This document shows positions 31,080 to 40,618 of a stretch of 64,000 nt of DNA, one piece after another (positions within the stretch are counted from its first letter, which is position 1; each line of letters opens with the position of its first letter). The notes under the pieces were generated by a model. That model ran no database searches. It saw nothing but the letters and a program-made list of their open reading frames with translations, and was not told where the DNA came from. The translations under genes were made by a program, and so were the position numbers. The DNA is from Kitasatospora aureofaciens. Its GTDB lineage: Bacteria > Actinomycetota > Actinomycetes > Streptomycetales > Streptomycetaceae. Location: assembly GCF_001188955.3 (NCBI RefSeq), contig NZ_JPRF03000017.1, positions 1 through 64,000 on the forward strand, read 5' to 3'.

Positions 31080-31266
31080 TCAGTCTACCGGTACGACTGA
31101 CAGAGATGGGCGTTTGGCAGCCCTTGAAGGCAGATACGCCGCCCTGAATCCCCTCTGCACGTGTCCCGATACTCGCCCCGGGGGCCGGAGGCGCCTGGAA
31201 GGGCCGTCAGGGGTTCCGGAAGATCGTGGTCCGATCCCGGCCGGGGTCGAGGGGCGCCGGCGGGGC

Positions 31267-31806
31267 TCAGCCCCAGGTGTCGCCGGGGCCCTTGCTCCCC
31301 GGGGCGCGCAGCCGGCCGTAGCCGCGGACCGGCGCGGCCGGGCCGAGCACCTTGATGGTCCGGACCGTGCCGTGGCCCAGCTCGTGGTTCAGGCGGGCCA
31401 CCAACTGCCGTGCCAGCCACCGAAGTTGGGTGGCCCATGCGGTGGAGTCGCACTGCACGGTGAGCACCGCGGCCGCCTCGTCGTAGGAGGAGGGGTGGCA
31501 GTGTGCGGAGATGTCCGGGCCGACGATCTGCGGCCAGCGGCCCATCACCCCGCCGACCGCGGCGGAGGACTCCCAGCCGCGTTCGGTCAGCAGCCGGTTC
31601 AGCGCCGCGCCCAGCGGGACCGGGTCCCGGCCGTCCGAACGGGCACCGCTGCGCAGGCCGTGCCGCTTCGCCTCGCGCTTCTGCTGGACCTGCTCACCGC
31701 GCTGGCGGGCCTGGGCGCGGGCGGCCCGCAGGGCGGACCGGGCGAGGTCGGCCCCGGTGGGCCCCTCGGCGCCGGGGCCGGGGGAGGTCTCCGCCGACTC
31801 GCTCAC
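31267..31806 (-). CDS. dciA: DUF721 protein, DciA-like helicase loader
   Basis: A 179-residue protein with a Lys/Arg/Ala-rich N-terminal part and a C-terminal DUF721 (KH-like) domain (about 75-165: GGVMGRWPQIVGPDISAHC, LTVQCDSTAWATQL). DciA-type proteins load the replicative helicase DnaB in bacteria without DnaC. The GTG at 31806 has GGAAAGGAG upstream. A perfect DnaA box lies 22-30 bp before the start. Position between recF and gyrB is typical for actinobacteria. Confidence 0.88.
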   Translation of the reverse strand: MSESAETSPGPGAEGPTGADLARSALRAARAQARQRGEQVQQKREAKRHGLRSGARSDGRDPVPLGAALNRLLTERGWESSAAVGGVMGRWPQIVGPDISAHCHPSSYDEAAAVLTVQCDSTAWATQLRWLARQLVARLNHELGHGTVRTIKVLGPAAPVRGYGRLRAPGSKGPGDTWG

Positions 31807-31827
31807 GGCGATCTCCTTTCCCCAGCC

Positions 31828-31836
31828 TGTGGACAA
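31828..31836 (-). promoter_or_regulatory. perfect DnaA box upstream of dciA
   Basis: TTGTCCACA on the minus strand, in the 146-bp gap between recF and dciA. It could let DnaA act on transcription of the helicase loader. Confidence 0.6.
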
Positions 31837-31952
31837 CCCGATGAGCCGTCCAGCCTACGGGAGCGCACGAACGCCGGGGCGTCGGGCGTCGGCGGGTGCC
31901 GCGCTGCGGTACGGGTAGGGATGCGGTACGAGTGCGGGTCGGCGGGCGGGGA

Positions 31953-33086
31953 TCAGGCGTCGATCCGGCGGACGGCGCCGTCGGAGACCGCGAACCGGGC
32001 GCCCGCCAGCGCCTTCGGCACGTCCTCGGCCACCGCCGCGGTCACCAGCACCTGCTCGCCGTCGGCCACCAGCTCGGCCAGCCGGTCCCGGCGGGCGGCG
32101 TCCAGCTCGGCGAACACGTCGTCCAGGATCAGCACCGGCTCGCCGCCGTCCGCACGCAGCAGCTCGTACGAGGCCAGCCGCAGCGCGAGCGCGAACGACC
32201 AGGACTCGCCGTGGCTGGCGTAGCCCTTGGCGGGCAGCGGGCCGAGCTTGAGCACCAGCTCGTCGCGGTGCGGGCCGACCAGGGTGATCCCGCGCTCGAC
32301 CTCCTGCTTGCGGACCGCCTGCAGCGCCTGCAGCAGCTGCTCCTCGGCCTGCTCGCGGCTGGTCGGCAGCTCGCCCTCGAAGGAGCTGCGGTACTCCAGC
32401 GCGGTCTCGCCGCCGCCCGGGGCCAGTTGGCCGTACGCGGCCGTCACCAGCGGCTGCAGCGCGGCCACCAGCTGGATCCGGAAGGCCGTCAACTCGGCTC
32501 CGGCGCGGGCCAGATGGCCGTCCCAGACCTCCAGGGTGGACAGGTCGGCGCCCTTGCCGCCGCCGGCCCGGCGGGCCATCGCGGCGGTCTTCAGCAGGGC
32601 GTTGCGCTGCTTGAGCACGCGCTCGTAGTCCTGCCGGACCCCGGCCAGCCGGGGCGCGCGGGCGGTCAGCAGCTCGTCCAGGAAGCGCCGGCGCTCGCCC
32701 GGATCGCCCTTGACCAGGCTGAGGTCCTCGGGGGCGAACAGCACGGTGCGCAGCAGGCCCAGTACGTCGCGCGGGCGGACGTTGTCGGAGCGGTTGATCC
32801 GGGCCCGGTTGGCCTTGCCCGGGGTGAGCTCCAGCTCGACCAGGGTGGAGCGGCCGCGGTCCACCACCGAGGTGCGGATCACCGCGCGTTCGGCGCCCAG
32901 CCGGATCAGCGGGGCGTCGGTGGCGACCCGGTGGCTGCCCAGGGTGGCGACGTAGCCGATCGCCTCGACCAGGTTGGTCTTGCCCTGGCCGTTGGGCCCG
33001 ACGAAGGCCGTCACGCCCGGGTCGAGGGGAACCTCGGCCCGGGCGTACGACCGGAAGTCGGCGAGCGACAGGTGCGCGACGTGCAT
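31953..33086 (-). CDS. recF: DNA replication/repair protein RecF
   Basis: A 377-residue SMC-like ATPase that helps load RecA at gaps. Walker A is GPNGQGKTN (about 30-38), the signature region reads [12 protein letters not shown], and Walker B is [11 protein letters not shown]. The N-terminus [14 protein letters not shown] is typical. The ATG at 33086 has only a weak ribosome binding site. It follows gnd by 40 bp. Confidence 0.97.
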   Translation of the reverse strand: MHVAHLSLADFRSYARAEVPLDPGVTAFVGPNGQGKTNLVEAIGYVATLGSHRVATDAPLIRLGAERAVIRTSVVDRGRSTLVELELTPGKANRARINRSDNVRPRDVLGLLRTVLFAPEDLSLVKGDPGERRRFLDELLTARAPRLAGVRQDYERVLKQRNALLKTAAMARRAGGGKGADLSTLEVWDGHLARAGAELTAFRIQLVAALQPLVTAAYGQLAPGGGETALEYRSSFEGELPTSREQAEEQLLQALQAVRKQEVERGITLVGPHRDELVLKLGPLPAKGYASHGESWSFALALRLASYELLRADGGEPVLILDDVFAELDAARRDRLAELVADGEQVLVTAAVAEDVPKALAGARFAVSDGAVRRIDA

Positions 33087-33126
33087 GGCTGTGGACTGCG
33101 CTCGCCTTCTGTGGAGAACTCTTCGG

Positions 33127-34002
33127 TTACTTGGACTCGACCGCGTGGCCGCCGAACTGGTTGCGCAGCGCGGCGATCATCTTCATCTGCGGCGAGTCGT
33201 CCTGGCGGGAGGCGAAGCGGGCGAACAGCGAGGCGGTGATCGCCGGCAGCGGCACGGCGTGGTCGATCGCGGCCTCGACGGTCCAGCGGCCCTCGCCGGA
33301 GTCGGCGGCCCAGCCGCGCAGCTTGGCCAGGTGCTCGTCCTCGTCCAGGGCGCGGACGGCGAGGTCCAGCAGCCAGGAGCGGATGACGGTGCCCTCCTGC
33401 CAGCTGCGGAAGACCTCGCGCACGTCGGTGACCTCGGGGGCGGCCTCCAGCAGCTCCCAGCCCTCGGCGAAGGCCTGCATCATCGCGTACTCGATGCCGT
33501 TGTGGACCATCTTGGCGAAGTGGCCGGCGCCCACCGCGCCCGCGTGCACCGAGCCGAAGTCGCCCTCGGGCTTGAGCGCGTCGAAGACCGGCTGGACCCG
33601 GGCGACGTGCTCGGCGTCGCCGCCGTACATCAGCGCGTAGCCGTTCTCCAGGCCCCAGACGCCGCCCGAGACGCCGCAGTCGACGAAGCCGATGCCCTTG
33701 GCCGCCAGCGCCTCGGCGTGCTTGATGTCGTCGGTCCAGCGGGAGTTGCCGCCGTCGACCACCACGTCGCCGGGGGAGAGCAGCTCGGCGAGCTCGTCGA
33801 CGGTCGCCTGGGTCGCGGCACCGGCAGGGACCATCACCCAGACCACGCGCGGGCCCTGGAGCTTGGTGACGAGCTCCTGCAGGCTCTCGACGTCGGAGAT
33901 CTCCGGGTTGCGGTCGTATCCGATGACGGTGTGGCCGGCGCGGCGGATCCGCTCGCGCATGTTGCCGCCCATCTTGCCGAGACCGATGAGGCCGAGCTCC
34001 AT
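33127..34002 (-). CDS. gnd: 6-phosphogluconate dehydrogenase, decarboxylating, short (GndA/YqeC-type)
   Basis: A 291-residue oxidoreductase converting 6-phosphogluconate to ribulose 5-phosphate. The Rossmann motif [12 protein letters not shown], the substrate-binding [13 protein letters not shown] and [11 protein letters not shown] are present. At about 290 residues it belongs to the short form, which is usually NAD-dependent, rather than the 470-residue NADP form. The ATG at 34002 follows AAGGA. Its place between dnaN and recF is conserved in Streptomyces. Confidence 0.94.
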   Translation of the reverse strand: MELGLIGLGKMGGNMRERIRRAGHTVIGYDRNPEISDVESLQELVTKLQGPRVVWVMVPAGAATQATVDELAELLSPGDVVVDGGNSRWTDDIKHAEALAAKGIGFVDCGVSGGVWGLENGYALMYGGDAEHVARVQPVFDALKPEGDFGSVHAGAVGAGHFAKMVHNGIEYAMMQAFAEGWELLEAAPEVTDVREVFRSWQEGTVIRSWLLDLAVRALDEDEHLAKLRGWAADSGEGRWTVEAAIDHAVPLPAITASLFARFASRQDDSPQMKMIAALRNQFGGHAVESK

Positions 34003-34116
34003 GACCAAATCCTTACTGTGGGGACGTGCCTGGCGGCGGCGCCGTTGCCGCACTCCCCGAGCCTACGCTTCCGACCGCTACGGGCTCCGCGCGGTCGGGC
34101 CGACCGGGGGAGACGT

Positions 34117-34153
34117 CCACAGGCTGTGCACAGCGGGTGTGCACAGCCTGTGG
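34117..34153. terminator. perfect hairpin between dnaN and gnd, with DnaA-box-like arms
   Basis: A perfect 16-bp inverted repeat (34117-34132 with 34138-34153), loop 5 nt, 39 bases after the dnaN stop. The arms read CCACAGGCTGTGCACA and its complement, which contain TGTGCACA and CCTGTGG elements like weak DnaA boxes. No T-run follows. It may terminate or attenuate dnaN transcription and may also bind DnaA. Confidence 0.6.
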
Positions 34154-34191
34154 GTGACCGACCGGTTCGGCGCTCGGCCCTGGCGGAGGGA

Positions 34192-35322
34192 TCAGCCAGA
34201 GAGGCGGACCGGCATGATCAGGTACTGGTAGGCCTTGTCCTCCTCGGAGTCCACCGAGACCTTGCCGCTGAGCAGCGCGGGCTTGGTCGGGGTGGTGAAG
34301 CTCAGCTGGGCGAACGGGGAGTCGATGGCCTTGAGGCCCTCCTCCAGGTAGCCCGGGTTGAAGGCGATCGAGATGTCGTCGCCCTCCAGGTCGGCCTCGA
34401 TCCGCTCGGTGGCCTGGGCGTCGTCGCCCGAACCGGCCTCCAGGGTCAGCACGCCCTGCTCGAAGTTGAGTCGGACCGGGGTGTTGCGCTCAGCGACCAG
34501 CGAGACGCGCTTGAGCGCCTCCAGGAAGGGCTGGGTCTGGATCGCGGCGACCGCGCTGAACTCGGTCGGGAAGAGGCTGCGGAACTTGGGGAACTCGCCC
34601 TCCAGCAGCCGGGTGGTGGTGCGGCGGCCGGCGCCCTCGAAGCCGATCAGGCCCTCGCCCGCGCCGCCCGAGGAGAGCGCGATGGAGACGGTGTCGCCGC
34701 TGCCCAGGGACTTCGCGATGTCCTGCAGGGTCTTGGCGGGCACCAGGGCGACCGCGGAGATGTCCGACTGCTCGGGCTTCCACAGCAGGTCGCGGACGGC
34801 GAAGCGGTAGCGGTCGGTGGCGGCCAGGGTGATCCGGTCGCCCTCGATCTCGACCCGGACGCCGGTGAGCACCGGCAGGGTGTCGTCCCGGCCGGCGGCG
34901 ACCGCGGCCTGGCTGACGGCCGAGGCGAAGACGTCACCGGAGACGGTGCCGGTGGCGGTCGGCATCTGGGGCAGCGCCGGGTACTCGTCCACGGGCAGGG
35001 TCGGCAGGGTGAAGCGGGAGCTGCCGCAGACCACGCTGACCCGCTGGCCGTCGGTGGAGATCTCCACAGGCCTGTTGGGGAGGTTGCGCGAGATGTCGTT
35101 GAGCAGTCGACCGGAGACCAGGACGGTGCCGGCCTCCTCGACGTCCGCCTCCAGCTCGACCCGGGCCGAGACCTCGTAGTCGAAGCCGGACAGCGCCAGG
35201 CTGCCCTCCTGCGCGGTCAGCAGCAGGCCGGCCAGCACCGGCACCGGCGGCCGTGCCGGGAGGCTGCGGGCAGCCCAGGCCACCGCCTCCGCGAGGACGT
35301 CACGCTCCACACGGAACTTCAC
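34192..35322 (-). CDS. dnaN: DNA polymerase III beta sliding clamp
   Basis: A 376-residue clamp with three clamp folds. The N-terminus (MKFRVERDVLAEAVAWAARS), the middle block DTLPVLTGVRVE and the C-terminal YQYLIMPVRLSG, which forms part of the protein-binding pocket, are all typical. The GTG at 35322 is preceded by AGGAGG with a seven-base spacer. It lies on the far side of oriC from dnaA, in the same direction. Confidence 0.98.
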   Translation of the reverse strand: MKFRVERDVLAEAVAWAARSLPARPPVPVLAGLLLTAQEGSLALSGFDYEVSARVELEADVEEAGTVLVSGRLLNDISRNLPNRPVEISTDGQRVSVVCGSSRFTLPTLPVDEYPALPQMPTATGTVSGDVFASAVSQAAVAAGRDDTLPVLTGVRVEIEGDRITLAATDRYRFAVRDLLWKPEQSDISAVALVPAKTLQDIAKSLGSGDTVSIALSSGGAGEGLIGFEGAGRRTTTRLLEGEFPKFRSLFPTEFSAVAAIQTQPFLEALKRVSLVAERNTPVRLNFEQGVLTLEAGSGDDAQATERIEADLEGDDISIAFNPGYLEEGLKAIDSPFAQLSFTTPTKPALLSGKVSVDSEEDKAYQYLIMPVRLSG

Positions 35323-35560
35323 CGGTAACCGCCTCCTGGTTCGAGCGCTCCCGCTCGCACTCTGGTTCGTCTGATCTTGATCGTCGGTCCGCCTGTCCGC
35401 CGAGCTCTGCCACTCCGCTTCCAGTCGCCAAGGACAGTCTGACGTACTCCACCGACAGACGGGGCAGACGGGCGGAAGCGAACCGAACGGATGCCCGGGA
35501 GCGGTTGTCCACAGATTTCGGGGCCACCCACTTTGAAAGCAGGTTCACGGTCTATCTGTG

Positions 35561-35597
35561 TAGCGGTAGTAGTAGGGCCTGTGGAAACCGTGGATAA
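35561..35597 (-). other. candidate origin unwinding module: paired DnaA boxes, GC spacer and DnaA-trios
   Basis: Read on the minus strand: TTATCCACG (35589-35597), directly abutting GTTTCCACA (35580-35588), then GGCC, then CTA-CTA-CTA-CCG-CTA (35575 down to 35561). This matches the box-GC-trio layout of the basal unwinding system described for Bacillus subtilis, where DnaA on the boxes extends onto 3'-GAT-5' trios of one strand. Unwinding would then proceed toward dnaN. Confidence 0.65.
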
Positions 35598-36200
35598 CCC
35601 CGTTTCCGCAGGTCAGCACCCGAATTTTGTCCACAGTGGGTGTGGACGGCGGCTGTGGACGGGCAGCCCGCGCTGTGGACAGCCGAGCGTTACCCACAGG
35701 GCACCCTGGGTATCCACAGGTTATCCCCAGGGCTGTCCCCAGATCCGGGCCCGGTTATCCACGGGCGCCGGTCAACTTTTCGTGACGCCTTTCACACCAG
35801 GGTATGAACGGTAGCTCACGGTTGTCGAACTGTGGACCCCGCTGTGGACAACCTGGGGATAACCGCTCCGCGCCTGGGGACAACCGGTGGATAACCCGAA
35901 CGGCCCACTGGTGACCCGTCAATTGTCCACACCCTGTGGATAACCGTTGTGCACAAGTCCACAGGCACCTGACCTGCGCGGAAGAGCGTAGCGGCGACGG
36001 GCCTGTGGACGAATTCTGGATAACTCCGGACTCCCCAGCCTGTGGACCGTGCAGAAGGGGCCCGCCCTGTGGACAACCGCCCTGCGCGCCCGCGGTTTTC
36101 GAATCACCGGTCAGTTGTTCGGCGCGCGCCGGGGACTGGTGGCCCGTCCGTCGCCCGGATCCCTGCCCGGCCGACGTCCGGCGCACACCTGTGGACACGC

Positions 36201-36236
36201 GAAAAGGGCGTCAGGATCGCTCCTGACGCCCTTTTC
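36201..36236. terminator. dnaA terminator
   Basis: A perfect 16-bp stem (36201-36216 with 36221-36236), loop 4 nt, with GAAAAG/CTTTTC at its base. It lies 50 bases after the dnaA stop on the minus strand and keeps dnaA transcripts out of oriC. Confidence 0.85.
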
Positions 36237-36285
36237 CGGCCAGCGGGGAAGGCGGGGCCCGACGGGCCCGACTCCGCGGTGCGCC

Positions 36286-38079
36286 CTAGCTCTTGATGCG
36301 GTTGGTGAGCTCGGTGACCTGGTTGTAGATGGACCGCCGCTCGGCCATCAGCGAGCGGATCTTGCGGTCCGCGTGCATCACCGTGGTGTGGTCGCGGCCG
36401 CCGAACTGCGCGCCGATCTTCGGCAGCGACAGGTCGGTGAGCTCCCGGCACAGGTACATGGCGATCTGGCGGGCGGTCACCAGCACCCGGCTGCGCGAGG
36501 AGCCGCAGAGGTCGTCCACGCCAAGGCCGAAGTACGCGGCGGTCTGCTGCATGATGACCTGCGCGGTGATCTCCGGGCCGGCGTCCTCGTCCCCGCCCGG
36601 GATCAGGTCCTTGAGGACGATCCCGGCCAACTCCAGGTCCACCGGCGCCCGGTTGAGGTTGGCGAAGGCGGTGACCCGGATGAGCGCGCCCTCCAACTCC
36701 CGGATGTTGCGGGTGATCCGGGACGCGATGAACTCCAACACGTCGGCGGGAGCGTTCAGTTGTTCCTGGATCGCCTTCTTGCGCAGGATCGCGATCCGGG
36801 TCTCCAGCTCCGGCGGGGTGACGTCGGTGATCAGGCCCCACTCGAAGCGGTTGCGCAGCCGGTCCTCCAGCGTGGTCAGCAGCTTGGGCGGCCGGTCCGA
36901 CGAGAGGACGATCTGCTTGTTCGCGTTGTGGAGGGTGTTGAAGGTGTGGAAGAACTCCTCCTGGGTGGACTCCTTGCTCGCCAGGAACTGGACGTCGTCC
37001 ACGAGCAGGATGTCCATGTCCCGGTAGCGGCGGCGGAAGGTGTCCGCCTTGCCGTCCCGGATCGAGTTGATGAACTCGTTGGTGAACTCCTCCGAGGACA
37101 CGTAGCGCACCCGGGTGCCCGGGAAGAGGCTGCGCGAGTAGTGCCCGATGGCGTGCAGCAGGTGGGTCTTGCCCAGCCCGGACTCGCCGTAGATGAAGAG
37201 CGGGTTGTAGGCCTTGGCCGGGGCCTCGGCGACCGCCACCGCCGCCGCGTGCGCGAAGCGGTTGCTGGCGCCGATGACGAAGGTGTCGAACAGGTACTTG
37301 GGGTTCAGCCGGGCGGCCGGCTCGTCCTTGCGCGAGCCGCCGGCCGGGGGAGCGCCGGGCGGGGCGGGCACCCCGGGGACGGCGGGGCGCTCGGTGGACC
37401 GCTCGGGGGCGGCCTTCTCGGCCGGGCGGCCGCCGGCGGGCCGGGAGCCGTGGCCGCGGCGGCCCGCGCCGGTGCGCGGCTGCTCGCCGGGGCCGGGGCC
37501 GTACGCGCCGCCGAAGAGGTCGCCCTGGGTGGTGGAGGGCGGGCTGGGCAGGGGGCGCGGCGCCGGGCGGCGCTCGGGCTCCTCGGGCTCGTGGTAGGGC
37601 GCCTGGGGCTCCTGGTAGCCGGACCACGGCTGGGCCGGCTGGCCGCCGTAGGGCGCGGGGCGGTGCTCGTAGCCGCCGATGTCGTAGCGGGGGCGCTCGT
37701 AGTCCTGTTCGTACGGCTGCTGCTGGTAGCCCTGGTCGCCGTAGCCCTGGTCCTCCTCGGCCGGGCCAGGGTACGGCTCGGCGGGGGGCTGGGCGACGGG
37801 CGCGGTCGGCACGGCGTTGGCGTCGACCATCACGGCGATCCGGACCGGCCGGCTGAGCTCGCGGCTGAGCGCATCGGTCAGCTGGGGCAGCAGCCGACCC
37901 TCCAGCACCTGCTTGGCCCGCTCGTTGGGGGTCGCCAGCAGGGCGGTGTCGTGCATCATCCACATCGGCTGGGTGCGCTGCACCCACTGTTTGTCCATCT
38001 CCCCGACGTCGGGGTCGCTGACCAGCCGCTCGACGACCCTCGCCCAGACCGGGACGAGGTCGCTGTTGACATCAGCCAC
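36286..38079 (-). CDS. dnaA: chromosomal replication initiator DnaA
   Basis: A 597-residue initiator ATPase. Domain I (1-90) mediates self-association. Domain II (about 92-275) is a very long Pro/Gly/Tyr/Glu-rich linker, as known in Streptomyces. Domain III (about 278-480) is the AAA+ ATPase with Walker [14 protein letters not shown] and Walker [10 protein letters not shown]. Domain IV (about 490-597) binds DnaA boxes through [13 protein letters not shown] and [11 protein letters not shown]. The GTG at 38079 has GGAAAG upstream. A promoter with a DnaA box just above its -35 suggests autoregulation. Confidence 0.98.
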   Translation of the reverse strand: MADVNSDLVPVWARVVERLVSDPDVGEMDKQWVQRTQPMWMMHDTALLATPNERAKQVLEGRLLPQLTDALSRELSRPVRIAVMVDANAVPTAPVAQPPAEPYPGPAEEDQGYGDQGYQQQPYEQDYERPRYDIGGYEHRPAPYGGQPAQPWSGYQEPQAPYHEPEEPERRPAPRPLPSPPSTTQGDLFGGAYGPGPGEQPRTGAGRRGHGSRPAGGRPAEKAAPERSTERPAVPGVPAPPGAPPAGGSRKDEPAARLNPKYLFDTFVIGASNRFAHAAAVAVAEAPAKAYNPLFIYGESGLGKTHLLHAIGHYSRSLFPGTRVRYVSSEEFTNEFINSIRDGKADTFRRRYRDMDILLVDDVQFLASKESTQEEFFHTFNTLHNANKQIVLSSDRPPKLLTTLEDRLRNRFEWGLITDVTPPELETRIAILRKKAIQEQLNAPADVLEFIASRITRNIRELEGALIRVTAFANLNRAPVDLELAGIVLKDLIPGGDEDAGPEITAQVIMQQTAAYFGLGVDDLCGSSRSRVLVTARQIAMYLCRELTDLSLPKIGAQFGGRDHTTVMHADRKIRSLMAERRSIYNQVTELTNRIKS

Positions 38080-38119
38080 TGGTGCACGCTTTCCAAGAAC
38101 AAACCAGACAAGTTCTGCA

Positions 38120-38173
38120 ACGGTAGTCAGCGAACAGGGACGGATCAAGTCGTTGTCCACAGGCTGTGGGTAA
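38120..38173 (-). promoter_or_regulatory. dnaA promoter with upstream DnaA boxes
   Basis: On the minus strand TTGATC (38143-38148) and TACCGT (38120-38125) are 17 bp apart, 41 bp before the dnaA start codon. Directly upstream lie a perfect DnaA box TTGTCCACA on the plus strand (38153-38161) and TTACCCACA on the minus strand (38165-38173), positions that would let DnaA repress its own gene. Confidence 0.7.
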
Positions 38174-38193
38174 ACCACCTCCGGGCGGCTGGT

Positions 38194-38223
38194 TTGACCC
38201 TCGAGCCCCGTCCCGCGTACCGT
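38194..38223 (+). promoter_or_regulatory. rpmH promoter
   Basis: TTGACC (38194-38199) and TACCGT (38218-38223) with an 18-bp spacer, on the plus strand. The leader to the rpmH start at 38432 is about 200 nt, and I see no conserved riboswitch in it. The promoter diverges from that of dnaA, with the DnaA boxes between them. Confidence 0.65.
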
Positions 38224-38431
38224 AACCAGGTCGAGTTGTCGATGGCCGCTGCCGCATGTCCGCGGGTCCACCCGCTCCATAAGGCGCGCAGCACGGGCGC
38301 CGTGGATTGCCTCAGACCCCAGCCGAACTGGGGCGATGGGCCGGATTTCCGAATCAGGGGAGATCACGCGGACGCACGGTGACGGCCAAGCGACCCCCCG
38401 TCATCCTACGATTCACCTCAGGAGCCCCCGA

Positions 38432-38569
38432 GTGAGCAAGCGCACCTTCCAGCCGAACAACCGTCGTCGCGCGAAGACCCACGGCTTCCGGCTGCGTATG
38501 CGTACCCGCGCCGGCCGCGCCATCCTGGCTGCCCGCCGTGGCAAGGGCCGCGCCAGCCTGTCCGCCTGA
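38432..38569 (+). CDS. rpmH: 50S ribosomal protein L34
   Basis: A 45-residue very basic protein, [20 protein letters not shown] and the rest of the L34 signature ([15 protein letters not shown]). The GTG at 38432 follows CAGGAG. It is the first gene of the rpmH-rnpA-yidD-yidC-jag-rsmG run. Confidence 0.98.
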   Translation: MSKRTFQPNNRRRAKTHGFRLRMRTRAGRAILAARRGKGRASLSA

Positions 38570-38587
38570 TCCACGCCAGAGTCTGTT

Positions 38588-39016
38588 GTGCTGCCCTCCG
38601 AGAATCGGCTGCGGCGGCGCCAGGACTTCGCGACCGCGGTGAAACGCGGTCGCCGGGCCGGCCGGCCCCTTCTGGTCGTCCATCTCAGCAGAGACGGTGA
38701 CCCGCAGGGGCAGACCGACCGGACCAGCGACTCCCGCCCGCACGTCGCCGAGGGGACTCCTTCGGCGCGTGCGGGTTTCGTCGTGAGCAAGGCCGTTGGC
38801 CCGGCGGTCGTTCGCAATCTGGTCAAGCGCCGGTTGCGCCATCTCCTCCGTGATCGTCTGTCCAGGCTGCCCGCCGGTAGCCTGATAGTGGTGCGTGCGC
38901 TGCCCCAGGCCGCGACCGCCTCGTACCAGGACCTCGAACGGGACCTGGACGCGGCGCTCAAGCGGTTGCTGAGGGCCGAGCCCGCCGCGACGGCGCCGAC
39001 GGGAGCAGGGCGATGA
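38588..39016 (+). CDS. rnpA: ribonuclease P protein component
   Basis: A 142-residue basic protein that assists the RNase P RNA in trimming tRNA 5' ends. It shows the N-terminal [20 protein letters not shown] and the RNR-type signature [20 protein letters not shown]. It carries an extra loop of about 30 residues (38685-38765) as in other streptomycetes. GTG start 18 bp after rpmH; the stop overlaps yidD by four bases. Confidence 0.96.
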   Translation: MLPSENRLRRRQDFATAVKRGRRAGRPLLVVHLSRDGDPQGQTDRTSDSRPHVAEGTPSARAGFVVSKAVGPAVVRNLVKRRLRHLLRDRLSRLPAGSLIVVRALPQAATASYQDLERDLDAALKRLLRAEPAATAPTGAGR

Positions 39017-39384
39017 AGTACCTGCTGATGGGTCTGATCAGGGTCTACCAGTGGACCATCAGCCCACTGCTCGGTCCGGTCTGCCGTTACTACCCCTCCT
39101 GCTCGCACTACGGCTACGAGGCCGTGAAGGTGCACGGAGCGGTCAAGGGCGGCGGGCTGACCGTCTGGCGCATCCTGCGCTGCAACCCCTGGTCGCCCGG
39201 TGGGGTGGACCACGTTCCGCCCCGCAAGCACCCGGTGTGGCACCGCCGGCTGCGAGACTGGCTGAGCAGCCGGTCCGCCGCCGAGGAGCCGGTGACCCCC
39301 ACCCCCGCCGGTCCGGACCCCGAGGGCCCGGCGACCATTGGCCCGGAGCGGCCAATCCACCTGTCCAAGGAGTCTGACCGGTGA
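39013..39384 (+). CDS. yidD: membrane protein insertion efficiency factor YidD
   Basis: A 123-residue protein with the family core [27 protein letters not shown] (quoted in part: [11 protein letters not shown]), [14 protein letters not shown] and an amphipathic N-terminal helix. It helps YidC insert inner-membrane proteins. The C-terminal 40 residues are a variable Pro/Glu-rich extension. It overlaps rnpA and yidC by four bases each, so the three are translationally coupled. Confidence 0.95.
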   Translation: MKYLLMGLIRVYQWTISPLLGPVCRYYPSCSHYGYEAVKVHGAVKGGGLTVWRILRCNPWSPGGVDHVPPRKHPVWHRRLRDWLSSRSAAEEPVTPTPAGPDPEGPATIGPERPIHLSKESDR

Positions 39385-40535
39385 CCTTCGGTTTTCTTAA
39401 CCCCCTCTACACGGCGGTGTCCTGGATCATCGTCCAGTTCCACTCGCTGTACAGCCACGTCTTCAACCCGGACGGCGGCTGGGCCTGGGGTCTGGCCATC
39501 GCCTCGATGGTGGTCGTCATCCGGATCTGCCTGATCCCGCTCTTCGTGAAGCAGATCAAGGCGACCCGGGCCATGCAGGCGATCCAGCCGAAGATGAAGG
39601 CCATCCAGGAGCGCTACAAGAACGACCGGCAGCGCCAGTCCGAAGAGATGATGAAGCTGTACAAGGAGGCGGGGACCAACCCGTTCTCCAGCTGCCTGCC
39701 CATCATCGTCCAGGCGCCGTTCTTCACCGCCCTCTACGGCGTGCTGTCCAAGGTCGCCAAGGGCCAGGACATCGGCGTGATCCACGGCTCCCTGCTGGTG
39801 AGCGCCGGCAAGGCGCACATCTTCGGTGCCCCGCTCTCCGCGACCTTCCTCGGCAGCCCCGAGACCAGTGTCAAGATCGTCACCGCGGTGATGATCGTGA
39901 TGATGTCGCTGTCGCAGTTCGTCACCCAGCGCCAGCTGATGACCAAGAACGTCGACCTCACGGTCAAGACGCCGTTCATGCAGCAGCAGAAGATGCTGAT
40001 GTACGTCTTCCCGGTCATGTTCGCCGTGATGGGCATCAACTTCCCGGTCGGTGTCCTGGTCTACTGGCTGACCACCAACGTCTGGTCGATGGGCCAGCAG
40101 CTGGTCGTCATCCACAACAACCCGACCCCGGGCAGCAAGGCCTTCCAGGAGCGCCAGGAGCGCCTGAAGAAGGCCGGGCGCCTGCGCGCGGACGGCACGG
40201 AGATCAAGGGCGCGCTCTGGGGCATGCTGCCCCCGTCCAAGGCGGCCATCGCCGAGGCGGCCTCCGCCTCCGCCGTGATCGAGGAGTCGGTCCGGGCGAG
40301 CCGCCAGCAGCCCCGTCGCCAGACCAAGGCCCAGCGCCAGCACGGCGGTGCCACCCAGGCGGCCGAGCCGGGCGGGGACACCCCGGTCGAGCAGCCTGCC
40401 GAGGAGGCCGTCGCGGCCGACCCCGGCACCAAGCCGGCGGCCGCCAAGCAGACCGCGGGCAAGCCCGCCGGCACCAAGCAGGGCACCCGGCAGCAGCCCA
40501 AGCGCGGCGGCCAGCGGCCGAAGAAGAAGTCCTGA
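39381..40535 (+). CDS. yidC: membrane protein insertase YidC
   Basis: A 384-residue Oxa1-family insertase. Five membrane helices are visible; the cytoplasmic hairpin between the first two ([20 protein letters not shown]) and the conserved Arg in [12 protein letters not shown] that forms the hydrophilic groove are present. The C-terminal 100 residues are a Lys/Gln/Ala-rich tail that can bind the ribosome. It begins with GTG overlapping the yidD stop. Confidence 0.97.
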   Translation: MTFGFLNPLYTAVSWIIVQFHSLYSHVFNPDGGWAWGLAIASMVVVIRICLIPLFVKQIKATRAMQAIQPKMKAIQERYKNDRQRQSEEMMKLYKEAGTNPFSSCLPIIVQAPFFTALYGVLSKVAKGQDIGVIHGSLLVSAGKAHIFGAPLSATFLGSPETSVKIVTAVMIVMMSLSQFVTQRQLMTKNVDLTVKTPFMQQQKMLMYVFPVMFAVMGINFPVGVLVYWLTTNVWSMGQQLVVIHNNPTPGSKAFQERQERLKKAGRLRADGTEIKGALWGMLPPSKAAIAEAASASAVIEESVRASRQQPRRQTKAQRQHGGATQAAEPGGDTPVEQPAEEAVAADPGTKPAAAKQTAGKPAGTKQGTRQQPKRGGQRPKKKS

Positions 40536-40618
40536 CCGGCCCCTGGCCTCGTTGTGGCAGCTGCGAAGAGCTTCGTTCCCCGCCCGCCAGCCGGGCCCAT
40601 CTCCGAAGGAGTCCATCA

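Larger units (their letters stand above)
35323..36285. other. oriC: chromosomal replication origin, oriC
   Basis: The 963-bp dnaA-dnaN spacer carries about twenty DnaA boxes. Perfect ones are TTGTCCACA at 35505, 35627 and 35923 (plus) and at 35843 and 36068 (minus), and TTATCCACA at 35935 (minus). One-mismatch boxes include those starting at 35589, 35674, 35690, 35710, 35721, 35755, 35854, 35875, 35886, 35947 and 36190; weaker ones lie at 35580, 35641, 35654, 35831, 36004 and 36041. Boxes in the dnaN half are mixed in direction; those beyond 35830 are mostly minus. Two box-free AT-richer stretches lie at 35514-35579 and 35764-35830. No gene is supported in it. Confidence 0.95.

Noticed and set aside
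35323..36285. Small open frames within the dnaA-dnaN gap
   Set aside because: They run through DnaA boxes, have no ribosome binding sites and show no protein-like composition.
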